Positions 39,123 to 49,179 of a stretch of DNA of 64,000 nucleotides are shown piece by piece. A program made the translations under genes and the position numbers. The DNA lies in NCBI GenBank assembly GCA_050084515.1, contig CM114271.1:54870001-54934000 (forward strand), written 5' to 3'. Source of the DNA: Blasia pusilla. Its lineage: Eukaryota; Marchantiophyta; Marchantiopsida; Blasiales. Below the pieces are notes generated by a model, which was given only the letters and a program-made list of their open reading frames with translations, was not told where the DNA came from and did no database searches. Each line of letters starts with the position of its first letter. The first letter of the stretch is position 1.

Positions 39123-39165
39123 GTTTAGCGGTGAGGCCGTGGTCTGCCCGGCCTCACCGCTAAAC
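39123..39165. repeat. perfect 16-bp hairpin
   Basis: GTTTAGCGGTGAGGCC (39123-39138) and its exact reverse complement (39150-39165) flank an 11-base loop. It stands out as a GC-rich block in very AT-rich DNA about 200 bp beyond the 5' side of the helicase remnant. No coding sequence is attached. Confidence 0.9.
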
Positions 39166-39169
39166 AGCG

Positions 39170-41364
39170 AGGAGCGCGATTACTGGAAAAAGATTGCGAA
39201 AAAAATATTTTTTTCCACCACTCTCAACATTGAGAGACTGAGTTTCAAAATAGAGTTTCATTATAATTAATACCCAATCATAAATCTATCATGGTTATTT
39301 CATATTATCATATTCCAATCTATATTACTATTGGAGAGCGCCTCTTCATTTTGAGATAATCTCTCCTTTAGACACATGTCTTTCCTAGCCAATAAAATCA
39401 CTCGTTGTCAAAATCAATATGATCATTCGAATTTAATTGTATACTTAGGATGGATAATTCAAAATCATGCATTGCATGGGCACGACTAGTGGCTTCATAT
39501 TATAATCTCCATTTGTTGGACTTTCCAAGAATATGCAACCCAAAAAAAATTAAGTCAAATTTCTATCATTGGAGATATCCTCTGTAAATCTCTAGTTCTT
39601 TCATTTAATCTTTTCATTTCCATATGTTTGACCCAATACATCACATGGGCAATACATTTATCATTAAAATATTTATTCAAATTCCACTATTAAATAAAAT
39701 CTAGTAAGATTCTCATGGGATTTACATTTTAAACTTCCATTAGAAAATTTTTTAAAATTTTGTGAGAGGAAATAAAACAAATGTTGAAAGATTAAAAGAA
39801 CAATGATGAAGGAGATCATTAAAAAGGATAAGAATACATGATAAGTTATACAAACATTATTTTGCGCATCTTCATGATTTTGTGAATAATTTTAGAATTT
39901 CATGATTTTTATTTTGAAACATAATTTCCCTACCTTGATATTGGTAAAAAAATTATCTTTTCAAGTTTTGAGGGAAAATATTTTTTCACAAGAATTAATT
40001 CGTATGAATTAAAAAAACCTTATTTGTTTAAAGAAAGAAGATTTAGGGTAATAATAATAATGATAACCATTATTATTTCTTCCTTATCATGTAGAAAGGA
40101 AGCAAAAATAATAATGATAATATGATGATTATAATTGCGCAACCCTCAAGTTTAACTTAACAAAAATGGAATGAACGGATTAGAAATTGACCTTGGCTTT
40201 GCCATCACCCTAGTAAGATGTTTGTGGGATGGATTTTTATTTTTATTTTAAATAAATAAAAATAATTGGATTAAAAAATAAAAAATAATCTTAAAAAAAT
40301 TGAGAGAAAAGTGGAAAAGTAGATCATAGAAAAGGGTAAGAATATATGATAAGTTATGAAAACAACACTTTTGAGCTCCTTTTTGATTTTGTGAATATTT
40401 CTTAATTCATGATTTTTATTTTGAAAATTTTTCCATACTCATATACGCCAAAATTTTTAAATTTTAAAATATAAGGGAAATAAAATCATTTTGAAGAATT
40501 TACTGGAATTACTTTAAAAAGATCCTAATCCCCCTAAATGTCTCCTAGAACATATTAAATGAAAATGAAAATGAAAAAAGATCTAAATTTAACCCTCCCT
40601 CCCTTAACTCGGTTACCTCTCACCGTCTTAATTCTTTTTCGCCTTAAATTGAAAGATGCCTAAAACGTGGCGCAGGATGAATCGATGATTGGGTAGATCG
40701 AAGGATCCGGTATCTTACTCACACATCAGATAAGCGGATGTAGAGCGGTGTTCTTCTAACAGATGACCTCTAATTAATTATTCTCGGTTCACGGACAATA
40801 CTACGATGATCGAACAGAGGTGGAATAATGGATGAACAGACAATCGATTAACTTGAGATTGCAAACTGCGGTTAAGATTATTCTTTTACTCGATTACAGG
40901 CAAGTTGGAACTTATAGTTGGGCATTGCGTCTGAGGGATGTGGACATCCAACCAATGATCGGGGAGATCTAGGATTACGAGTATTGCTAGCCGGTTAAAT
41001 TTGAGAATTTCCGATTGATTTAAAAGTTTCCCACGAAAACCGGTTGGAATTCAAGTTGGTCCATTGTATTTCATATCTCAAAACCACTTCAAAATCCGGA
41101 ATTACCGTTTCCGATTGGACATTCCCGGCGATGGACCGCGTCCCGCGGAAAACTCCCGAACTTTGCATCCAACGTGACGGGTCCCTACAGTTGAGCGGCG
41201 TCACGGCTTGAGGCACCATCTCGATGGACGACATCCAAGCGATCCCGCTGTGCTGTCAGTTTGTCAGCAATTGGATGTTCCATTGAAGGCATCACCATAG
41301 AGGCGTTGACTCTGTAATGTGATGCGTCTCATCCAACGCCTCGTGTTACGTCACTGAGCAATCT
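39170..41364. other. AT-rich spacer
   Basis: Very AT-rich to about 40600, with runs of A and T and no open frame of note, then closer to average composition. No gene, RNA or transposon signature was recognised. Confidence 0.55.
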
Positions 41365-41449
41365 TTGAGTTTGTCATTCCGTCTCCGTTACCGGTCTGTA
41401 AGCTTGGGGTGCGGGTTGAGCTCTACGAAGGCGGCGGAGGATGGTGAAG

Positions 41450-41567
41450 AGGCCGGGATGGATTTTGATGGAGTGATGGAGGATGGAGGGGGGTCGTGTG
41501 TTATACCGAAACGGAGCTATCGGTCTCCTCTACGTTTTGATCCGCAACGTCAATCTTATAGTGAAGT
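41450..41567 (+). CDS. possible stranded first exon, unknown protein
   Basis: A short frame starts at an ATG (about 41458) and reads MDFDGVMEDGGGS, then a basic PKRSYRSPLRFDPQR stretch. It ends at a plausible donor (AGTGAA before GTATTT, about 41567). It lies about 500 bp upstream of a large retroelement nest, and no continuation is visible before the insertion. I do not recognise the protein. It could be a first exon whose rest lies beyond the nest, or chance. Confidence 0.2.
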
Positions 41568-42101
41568 ATTTTTTCATTTCATTTTATTTCTTAGATTCTT
41601 GATTTTTTAGGGTTTCTCATGTAGGTATTAGGGTCCTCTTTGTTGTCTCGTTTCGTTGTCAAGTCATGAATGTTTCCAAGACAACTCATATTGTTCTTCC
41701 ACACCACCCCTTTTTCTCTATGTCCTTATCTTGTAGCCACGCATGTTTCTCGCTCACGTTTGACCCATGTTTTTCTCCCTTATCCCACTCTATTCCCATC
41801 TATTTTTTCATGTCTATTCTCTTTCCATATTATTAGTACCTCCATATTACCTCTACATTGTTTTGGGAAGGGGTTGGGCCATAAGTCCTAGATGAAGATG
41901 GTAGATGAGAGTTCATACTAGGGAGAGCATTTCCGTGGATGGGAAGAGAGTTGATTACCATTAGAGCTAGTTTAAATGGGGATTGTGGGGCGGATTCTGG
42001 TGGGGATTGTCTCTCAAGTTTGATGGAGGGGGTCATGTTCTCTTCTTGGTTAGCGGTGTCCATGTCTCGAACCTCATCGGCCCCTTGCGTAGGCTCGTGG
42101 G

Positions 42102-42497
42102 TTGTCTAGTCGGGATACGAAATGCCCTTGTTGTCTCGAATTCTTCACTCGTTCAGGAATTCGCAACCACTTAGCAGCTAAACATCGTGACTTTGATAAA
42201 TTTGGATGGGTGGTTCCTCCAGTCGATCATGGATGCTTACCGGTGCTTCATGCATCATTGCCCCCTCCCGAGGCATGGGAGTGGTTGAGGTCCCACCTTG
42301 GCAGCATCATAGGTCTCTTTGAGACCCTTTTTCCTTGCCCGAGGTTGTTTCATAGGATCCCCCATGCCATTCGGGATGAGCTTTGCCAAAATTTCCTCCT
42401 TCCCCTATCTAGAATCGCGCTTGATCCTATGGATGAGCTCTCGTGGTATCTACTACTTCTCCTTCCACGATGGTATCTTCGCTATACCCGAGGAGGA
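42102..42497 (+). mobile_element. non-LTR retroelement, 5' part (interrupted)
   Basis: An intact frame of about 130 codons opens with a C2H2-like zinc finger (CPCCLEFFTRSG, then His-x4-His). It runs through PPPEAWEWLRSHLG and IPHAIRDEL to LDPMDELSWYLLLLLPRW, where the Gypsy element breaks it. A Cys-Pro-x-Cys finger ahead of the RT recalls R2/NeSL-type non-LTR elements, but the clade is not certain. A second copy without the interruption lies at 62700-63530 and continues smoothly across the equivalent point. The reading frame resumes, with damage, at 53210. Confidence 0.75.
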
Positions 42498-43015
42498 TGT
42501 CACAACTGTAAAGATAGATCCGTGGGATCTAGCAGAGTGTGTGCACAAGTAGTGGAGGATAGGCCCAGGAGGTTGAGGATGACTTGTTGAGGCCCCTGGA
42601 AACCTGAGAGAGCAGGTTTCCCCTTCGTTTCGGCTCATTTGGAGCCATATAGAGAAACTTACTATTTCAGGTAGGTTTCCATATTGGGGATAGTTGAATT
42701 TCCACTTTGGGAAGTGGCCCTTGACCCGCTACAGTAGGTCAAGAGCCAAGGAGGTGACATGCAAGCATAGATTACCATTGAGAGGGCTTGGGAGAGGGAA
42801 GGGGATATACCTCCAAGAGAGAGAGAGAGAGCGTGAGAGCTCAGTCTCTCTTTGTTGAATATCTTGGCATAAGTTGGCAGAGTGATGGTCCCTTGCCTTG
42901 TGAGTGTAACCCAAGCCTCTTATTAGGAGAGTGGGTTTGGTTTGACATGAGAGAGAGTGCACACCTTTGAGAGCTATGGTGTGAGATGGTGTAGAGAGGG
43001 ATTGGATCTTACTTT
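42498..43015 (+). repeat. 5' LTR (left copy)
   Basis: It starts TGTCACAACTGTAAAGATAG and shares long blocks with 52588-52841: GGATCTAGCA, CACAAGTAGTGGAGGA, TTGTTGAGGCCCC, AACCTGAGAGAGCA, TGAGTGTAACCCAAGCCTC and ATTGGATCTTACTTTA. It has about 260 bp (about 42625-42897) that the right copy lacks. It also lacks the 115-bp terminal module found on the right, so the 3' boundary is uncertain. No clear tRNA primer-binding site was seen after it. Confidence 0.65.
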
Positions 43016-43609
43016 ACAAAGAGAGAATGAGAGAATGAGAGAGCTTCGTGGGGGAGCTCATTGGTCACTCGCTGTTTTTGCAGGTTGGGGACCGTGTTCC
43101 CCGTTCAGCGGCTCATGGGAGTGCTCACTGGAGCAAGGGCTGCTTTGATTGTTCTTTGCATTTGCCGATTTTTTGTGTGGAAGAGTGGCGCACGGAAGCG
43201 CTGCCCAATTTCTGATAGGGATTAATTATGGTGGCGGGTTGCCCCATGCCGGTGCTCTTGGGAGCACCATGTAACTTGTTGATTTGTATTTTTACAGGTT
43301 TTACATTTTTTTGGGGAGAAATCAGCTCGGAAGCGCTGCCAAATTTTGTGTAGGAGAAAGAGACATTGGGATTTACGACAATCCTTGTCAGTTTTTACTG
43401 GAATGTTCAATTCCAAATATTTTTTGACGCTGTCATAGATCGTGAAGCTATGCACGCTGTGCAATAAACAATGCATAATTGGGACTTGCAAGCAAAAAGT
43501 TATAGTCAATCTTGCAAAATTTCCATTGCTAGGCAATTTTTAGGGTTAAATTGTTCAAACCCTAAACCAGCCGCCACGCCTACGGCGCCGTCGCGTCGCC
43601 GTCAATGAT

Positions 43610-44215
43610 CCACCATCAATGGTCAACTATCACCATCACCGGTCAATGGTCAACCATCACAGGTCAACGGTCAACCATCACAGTCAATGGTCAACCGTCA
43701 CCGTCACGGGTCGACCGTCACCATCAACGGTCCACTGTCCGTTGACCACCCTTTGGTTGCAATTGCCGCCATTAAGGAGTGGAGGGTCTTTCACGACATT
43801 TGTTGATTCTCTCACTTGCGTCGCCACCACGTACTTTGTTTTGGCCGCCACCATCATCACAATTTCGTCATCAACCAATGATGGCACATGACCTCCGGTT
43901 ATGGTGTTTGAGTTTTGATTTCATGATGCTATGTTGTGATTAGTAGCCACTCGACGACGATCGAGTCACGGGTCGGCCGTCACCATCAACGGTCCACTGT
44001 CCATTGTCCACCCTTTGGTTGCCATTGCCGCCATTAGGGAGTGGAGGGTCTTCCACGACATTCGTTGATTCTCTCACTTGCGTCGCCATCACGTACTTTG
44101 TTTTGGCCGCCACCATAATCACAGTTTCGTCATCAACCAATGATGGCACATGACCTCCGGTTATGGTGTTTGAGTTTTGATTTCATGATGCTATGTTGTG
44201 ATTAGTAGCCGCTCG
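43610..44215. repeat. leader repeats: GGTCAAC array and 262-bp duplication
   Basis: From 43610 to 43720 a short unit of the type GGTCAACNNTCACNRTCA recurs several times. Then a block of about 262 bp is duplicated head to tail (43715 onward and 43977 onward), with few differences. A partial third start follows at about 44200 (TAGTAGCCGCTCGACGACGA). It lies in the untranslated leader of the Gypsy element. Confidence 0.8.
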
Positions 44216-44908
44216 ACGACGATCGAGTACCGTGCCGTGACGCCCGTAGCCGCAACGCGCCGCCGATTCCTGCGCCGTGCCGCTCGTGGCCGCACCGCAC
44301 CGTCTCGATTGCAGAACCGCTCCTTCACTAAGGAGCAAAGCGTGTGAAATGCTGATTGAGGAGGATATGCCTCCAAGTGCCGCACCCCATTCCCGAGTGT
44401 CGTGCTGTTTGTAGCCGTTTTGTGCCGCCAGTGCTGCACCAGACCGCTTGACCTGCAACACACATCAAGGAGGTTGAGCAACGTCAGTAGGAGAGGAGTA
44501 CGACTTGCTCATTGGAGGAGTTGTCTTCACGACCGAGTTGGGGTCGAGTTGAGGAGCGACATTGACATGTGTTCAGGTTACCCATTCTCGTCCTTTATCC
44601 TGCACGTATGAGGGATTCTGGGATTTGGGTAGTTTATTTGGGGATATTGGGTTGTGTGGATGCTGAGAGCATCATTCATGTATGTGGTTTAGGGGACATA
44701 GACCTGTGTGGGATGTCCGGAGTTGAGGGTAGGTTGTCGATGAGATGATAGCCTGGTCGATTTGCCGCACCACACCGCGTGTTGCCGCACGTTACACGTC
44801 TCGGGGAGGGAGAATGTAGATCGAGTGCTGCATGTTTGGGATGAGTGATTGAGGGATTACTCGCGAGGTTGAGAGTGATCGGGTGAGAGGGGCACGAGGG
44901 TCATCACG

Positions 44909-46400
44909 ATGTCCGTTCGGGACTTTGAGAGGCGAGGTGGTGAACACGAGAGTAGCTCTAGAGGTTTTACGCGGAGTGGCGCGAGGTTCCGAGGGTCTCC
45001 ACGTGAGGGACCACCTCGACCTCCTTCTGTGTCATTGTCAGACGAGGGGGAGGGTGTAGAGGAGTTTGTGAGCACATGGCCACACATTGTGAGTGGTCCT
45101 ACCAGTTAGGCGTACGAGATGGACGACAGGGGTAGAGGACCGCGTAGGTTTTTAGGTGCAGTTGGTACAATTGAGTTGCACGATTTCATAGCAGAGTTTA
45201 GGAGTTGGTGCGACTCCCAGCGGGCCAAGAACTCTAGAGAGTTCAACCCGTTTACAGCATGGAATGGTATGTTCCAACATTTAGAGGGGGCGCCCATGGA
45301 CGATTACCATGAGTTCTCTCAGAGATATGCACGTGAAATCGAGGCGTGGAGGCTCTACTATGGCCCACATTATGTGTCATGGACGGAGCCATTCCCAGAT
45401 GAGGAGGAGGAGTCAAGAGAGGCTACTTCCTCTTCCACTAGTGACGTTTTAGGAGGGGTCATTCATATTGGAGCAGTTGCACCATCTAGTCGGGTTCGTC
45501 CCAGGTTCAACCCTATGGTTGAGTTCTTTGCTGAGTTGAGGGCGAGCTACCAGGGGGTACGGACGGAGAAATTGCGGAGCATCCACGACTTCCAGAGGCG
45601 CCCGGGTGAGAGTTTGTGTGAGGCCTACACTCGTTTGCGCCGGTTGATCAACGTCACTCAGGGGGTAATAGAGGCTCAGGCTATCTAGTCTTGGTACGCG
45701 ATGCTAGACCGGATCATGCGGACACGGGTGCGGGAGGGGGTGCTTCTTATGAACACCTCCCCTATGTTAAGAGATGCTTTTAGGACTGCCAAGAACATTG
45801 AACGCAACATGGCGGAGGAGAGCGTAGCCGCTATGGGTTCTGGGCGAGAGCAGTCACGATTGTCTGCACCATCTGTGCAGCAACGTGGACTCCGAGATAA
45901 GTCGACTGTGGCACCACGAGCTCAGTGAGGATACAAGGAGGTCGTGCCCTAGAGACCTGCGCCTTCATATGTGGCTCAACAATAGCCGCCTATTATTACT
46001 TGTTGGTCATGTGGTGGAGCCCATCATCAACACGATTGCACTTGTTAGGATCATGGACGTGTGCCTTAGGATTATTGCACTCGTTAGGGTCATGGACGTG
46101 TGCCTCAGGACGATTGCACTCATTAGGGTCATGGACGTGTGCCCCAGAGACCTGCGCCTTCATATGCGGCTCAACAACAGCCGCCTACTATTACTTGTTG
46201 GTCATGTGGTGGAGCCCATCATCAGCGCGATTGCACTCGTTAGGTTCATGGACATGGAGGAGGAGATGGTGCTGCACCAGGAGGTTATCAGTATGACTCT
46301 TGTTAGAGGTATGGTCATACACGCGCCAAGTGTTTCAGTTTACATTGTGAGTTACGTCCAGACCGAGGTCCAGAGAGGGCACCAGAGCAAGTAGCCGGTC
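44909..46400 (+). pseudogene. gag: gag of the DNMT-bearing Gypsy element
   Basis: One frame runs from 44909 (MSVRDFERRGG) to about 46400. The capsid-like part is at 45119-45928 (GESLCEAYTRLRRLI and AFRTAKNIERNM match the retrotransposon gag domain). A nucleocapsid follows with zinc knuckles: CWSCGGAHHQRDC, present in two copies about 195 bp apart, and a third at 46292-46333 whose first Cys has become Tyr (SC-stop-RYGHTRAKC). Stops lie in this frame at 45107 (TAG), 45686 (TAG), 45926 (TGA), 45950 (TAG), 45983 (TAG) and in the 39-bp repeats (TAG). The gene product would package element RNA. This copy cannot make it. Confidence 0.85.
45943..46250 (+). repeat. 195-bp duplication plus 39-bp repeats in nucleocapsid
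   Basis: The block from about 45943 recurs at about 46138, offset by exactly 195 bp. Between them three 39-bp units (starts near 46038, 46077 and 46116) carry GCACT(T/C)(G/A)TTAGG(G/A)TCATGGACGTGTGCC. Since 39 and 195 are multiples of three, both expansions keep frame. The first block has TAG at 45950 and 45983 where the second has CAG at 46145 and 46178. Confidence 0.85.
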
Positions 46401-46990
46401 TAGAGATCGTGCACCGGGTGGTCCTGTTGGGGGACGAGGAGCTGGAGTTGCCCGAAAGGGTGGTGGAGTTGCCTGTGGAGGAGGTAGAGTACCACCACGT
46501 AGACGCGCCAAGGGATGGCTGCTCAGATACAGCAACTACAGGAGCAGATTGCCGCTATGGCATTGAGGTTACCCAATGCCACATCCGTGGCATCGACATC
46601 ATATGGAGCAGCAAGAGATATGGAGGATCGTGGTTGGATGTGCGAGGTTGTCCAAATGGAGGCCACCGCAATTGTGACGCGTGGAGTAGCCGCAGAGTTG
46701 GATCCACAACGAGGGGAAGCTAGAAAATAGACTAGGCTTCCTTAGTCTTTCATCTTGTCCGAAGCGATGAGGACCCCATCGATGGATCCTCATCAAAGTT
46801 CCTGGAGAGTTGGTGATGTTGTTGGTATGAAGGCACAGATAGCGATGGGAGAAGTGAGTGCGATGAATATTATTGTTGATATTCAAGAGAAGTATGTGTC
46901 GAGCACGTTGTTGGGGGCGGCCACCATTGTGTATCGCACTCCTTTATTTTCTGCTTTCAATGTTATGACGTTGGGGGGTACGCTTTTCGG

Positions 46991-47580
46991 TTGGCCGCTT
47001 CACTATGTGAGCGCGAAGTTGGATTTCTTGCATCACGTTCAGAGGTGATTGTAGAGGAGGTGATGGACCTGCCCTTGGAGTGGATGCTCAGGCCATCCAC
47101 GTTAGATTCATGGCAGGCTGCGGCTGCTAGGATGGCGGAGATGCCCGCTAGACGTGCGATAGAGCGTGCCATGGCTTCTCTTGGTGTTGTAGTGCTGGAT
47201 AAGCGAGGAGAGGTCTTCCAGTTAGTGAGTCCCCAAGGTAGAGCTTTTAGTCCTCAGCGTGTCTTGTTGGATTCAGGAGCGCAACCCCTGATGTTGGGGA
47301 AAGCGTCATTCAGAGGATTGGGCTTGACGAGAGCCGATATGGAGCGTTGTCCATTCCGAGTACAGATATCCTTGGGTGGAGCGAATACCACACAATATAT
47401 CACCTGACAAGAGGTCGTGGTGAGGATTCGATCGGGACATCCTAGAGATGAGTTTGTGTTCGAGCCAAGGCGATAATGACTGATGCAGAGTCCTACGATG
47501 TCTTGGTTGGTGGAGCAATGTTATACCCGATGGGGTTTTCCTTGGATTACTGGGAGGAGTCAACGTCCTACAGACCAAGA
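46991..47580 (+). pseudogene. retroviral-type aspartic protease
   Basis: The frame contains LLDSGAQPLMLG, the active-site Asp-Ser-Gly motif of pepsin-like retroelement proteases. It is followed by VQISLGG and, after a stop, by RIRSGHPRDEFVF and YDVLVGGAMLYPMGFSLDY. That last segment matches the second half (ILG/LVGG ... LDY) of Gypsy proteases. It would cleave the polyprotein. A stop at about 47404 and a frame change at about 47470 break it. Confidence 0.8.
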
Positions 47581-47584
47581 TGAC

Positions 47585-47994
47585 AGTTAGGTGATGGGCG
47601 CCTTATCTTATTACCCGTTCGATTCACAGGTGCAGTGATCAAGCGACGGCCAGGAGAGGTGGCTACCTTAGCAGCATTTAGCAGTGCCATCACTTGGCCT
47701 AGTGATTTGATTGAGGGACATGTCCATGCAAAGGATACTCCCGTTCTTGATATTTCTATGGAGAGGAGTGTTATGGTAGCCGCATCATTCCGTAGAGGAG
47801 AGGTGCCGCTGTGGGGCTTGACTAAGGAGCTTCGACGACTGGCAGATGAGCACGTGCAGACCGCGTGGAGCGAGGCGTTTGCACCGGAGCGTGACGGGTC
47901 TGAGGAACCCGAGGTAGCAGGGAGTGCTACGATGACACCCTTGGATACCACACCCATTGTGCGGTGTATCCCGGAGGAGGATATTCGAGTGTAA
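47585..47994 (+). pseudogene. linker domain between protease and DNA methyltransferase
   Basis: An open frame of about 120-135 codons (through VATLAAFSSAITWP and MERSVMVAASFRRGEVPLWG to CIPEEDIRV) runs directly into the methyltransferase in the same frame, across one TAA (47992). I recognise no family. By position it may be a substrate- or chromatin-targeting part of the methyltransferase, which is inference. Confidence 0.5.
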
Positions 47995-48975
47995 GATCTC
48001 TTTGGAGGGATTAGCACCGGGTTAGCTGCTGTTTTGCAGGCAGGAGTGCGAGTCCAACAGTACCTGTATGTGGAGAGTGATGATGTTGCAAGGCGCATCT
48101 GCGATACACGGGTACCAGAGTTCCCTACTGAGGGATATTTTGCTGCTAGGGACGCAGGACTTAGAGCAGGTAGGGACCATTGATTTGGTCATTTCCGGTT
48201 GGCCATGTCAGGGCCAATCGAGTGTTGGACGAGGCAGCGGGTTGGCTGACACTCGGTCCAGGTTGTTTTGGGAGATGTTGAGGGTCTTACGGTAGTTGCA
48301 GGATCACCAATCTTGCTCTCCACCCTACATTCTGGAGAATGTGCCGATCTTAGGAGACTCTAGGTCATGGGTGGTGACGAGGGATCATTAGGTGCGTGCC
48401 TGGATTGGCCCAGTAGTGTTCTTGGATGCGGCGAGTGTAGGGCCCATCGCCCGCGTCTATGGTGGACCAACTTGGTGCCCCATGCGGTGTTATAGAGGGC
48501 GTATGCGAGAGTGGAGCGCCCCTTCCATTTGTTAGTGGATTCCATTATGGATATAGGTCGTCGATCAAGGCACTAAGGCACGATGATCGACCACTGTTGA
48601 TTGTGGTCAACAGGGTAGGTAGGCCGCGGGCAGCCTTACCCACGTTTGTGAGTTTTCCTACTTCCTATGCATACAAGGAGGCCGGTCCTGGCTTGGTTTG
48701 GGATGACGAGGTTCAGCGGTTGGTGGAGCCCAACGCCGACAAGAGAGAGCGAGCGATGGGATTTCTCAGAGGAGTGACGGCAGTACCGTCAGTGTCAGAG
48801 GCATCACGATGCCATGTCTTGGGTCAGGCGATGGACCTGAACTACTTGACATGGATCCTCAGCTTGGGAGAGGCTAAGCAGCGTCGTATGAGATCGCGAC
48901 AGATCACAGCGGCTGCGTTGGTGAGCCCCATGCCTACCGAGACGGTGGAGGTTGTGGCTGGGGGCGAGACCCAAG
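47995..48975 (+). pseudogene. C5-cytosine DNA methyltransferase domain (DNMT3-like) in Gypsy polyprotein
   Basis: The family transfers a methyl group from S-adenosylmethionine to C5 of cytosine in DNA. Motif I is at 47995 (DLFGGISTGLAA...VQQYLYVES). Motif IV is DLVISGWPCQGQSS, with its catalytic Cys codon at 48206, followed by SRLFWEMLRVLR. Motif VI is ILENVP, with Glu at 48335. Motif VIII is LDAASVGPIA then AHRPRLWWTNL near 48442. Motif X is ERAMGFLRGVTA...CHVLGQAMDLNYLTWIL, about 48750-48866. The spacing of motif I (GIxTGL) and the His-Arg-x-Arg-x-x-Trp motif VIII resemble DNMT3/DRM rather than DNMT1/CMT. Frame changes (about 48110-48180, 48442 and 48480) and TAG codons at 48293 and 48389 inactivate it. 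It sits between protease and RT, inside the polyprotein, not beside the element. Confidence 0.88.
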
Positions 48976-49179
48976 GAGATCTACACACCAGGGGAGATCA
49001 AGAGAGACACCCTTGGACTTCTTGGGATGTTTTGCAGGTACGCCAAGAGATGATAGCCATAACATCGAGCGTGGTTCCGGGCATTGCTCATGGAGGAGAT
49101 CAGAGTTTGCAGTTGGCTATAGGAGAGCGGCCGAGTGTTGTTGTTTGAGACAGGGTTGCACCATAGCAATCATCGATAC

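Noticed and set aside
39123-39165. The hairpin as the 3' terminal hairpin of the Helitron
   Set aside because: The helicase is on the minus strand, so the 3' end should lie at lower coordinates than 36606, not at 39.1 kb. No CTRR tetranucleotide is at the right distance.
47995-48975. The methyltransferase as an independent host gene or pseudogene
   Set aside because: It is flanked in the same orientation by protease and reverse transcriptase with no intron remnants, promoter or unrelated DNA between. The linker shares its frame, so it belongs to the polyprotein.
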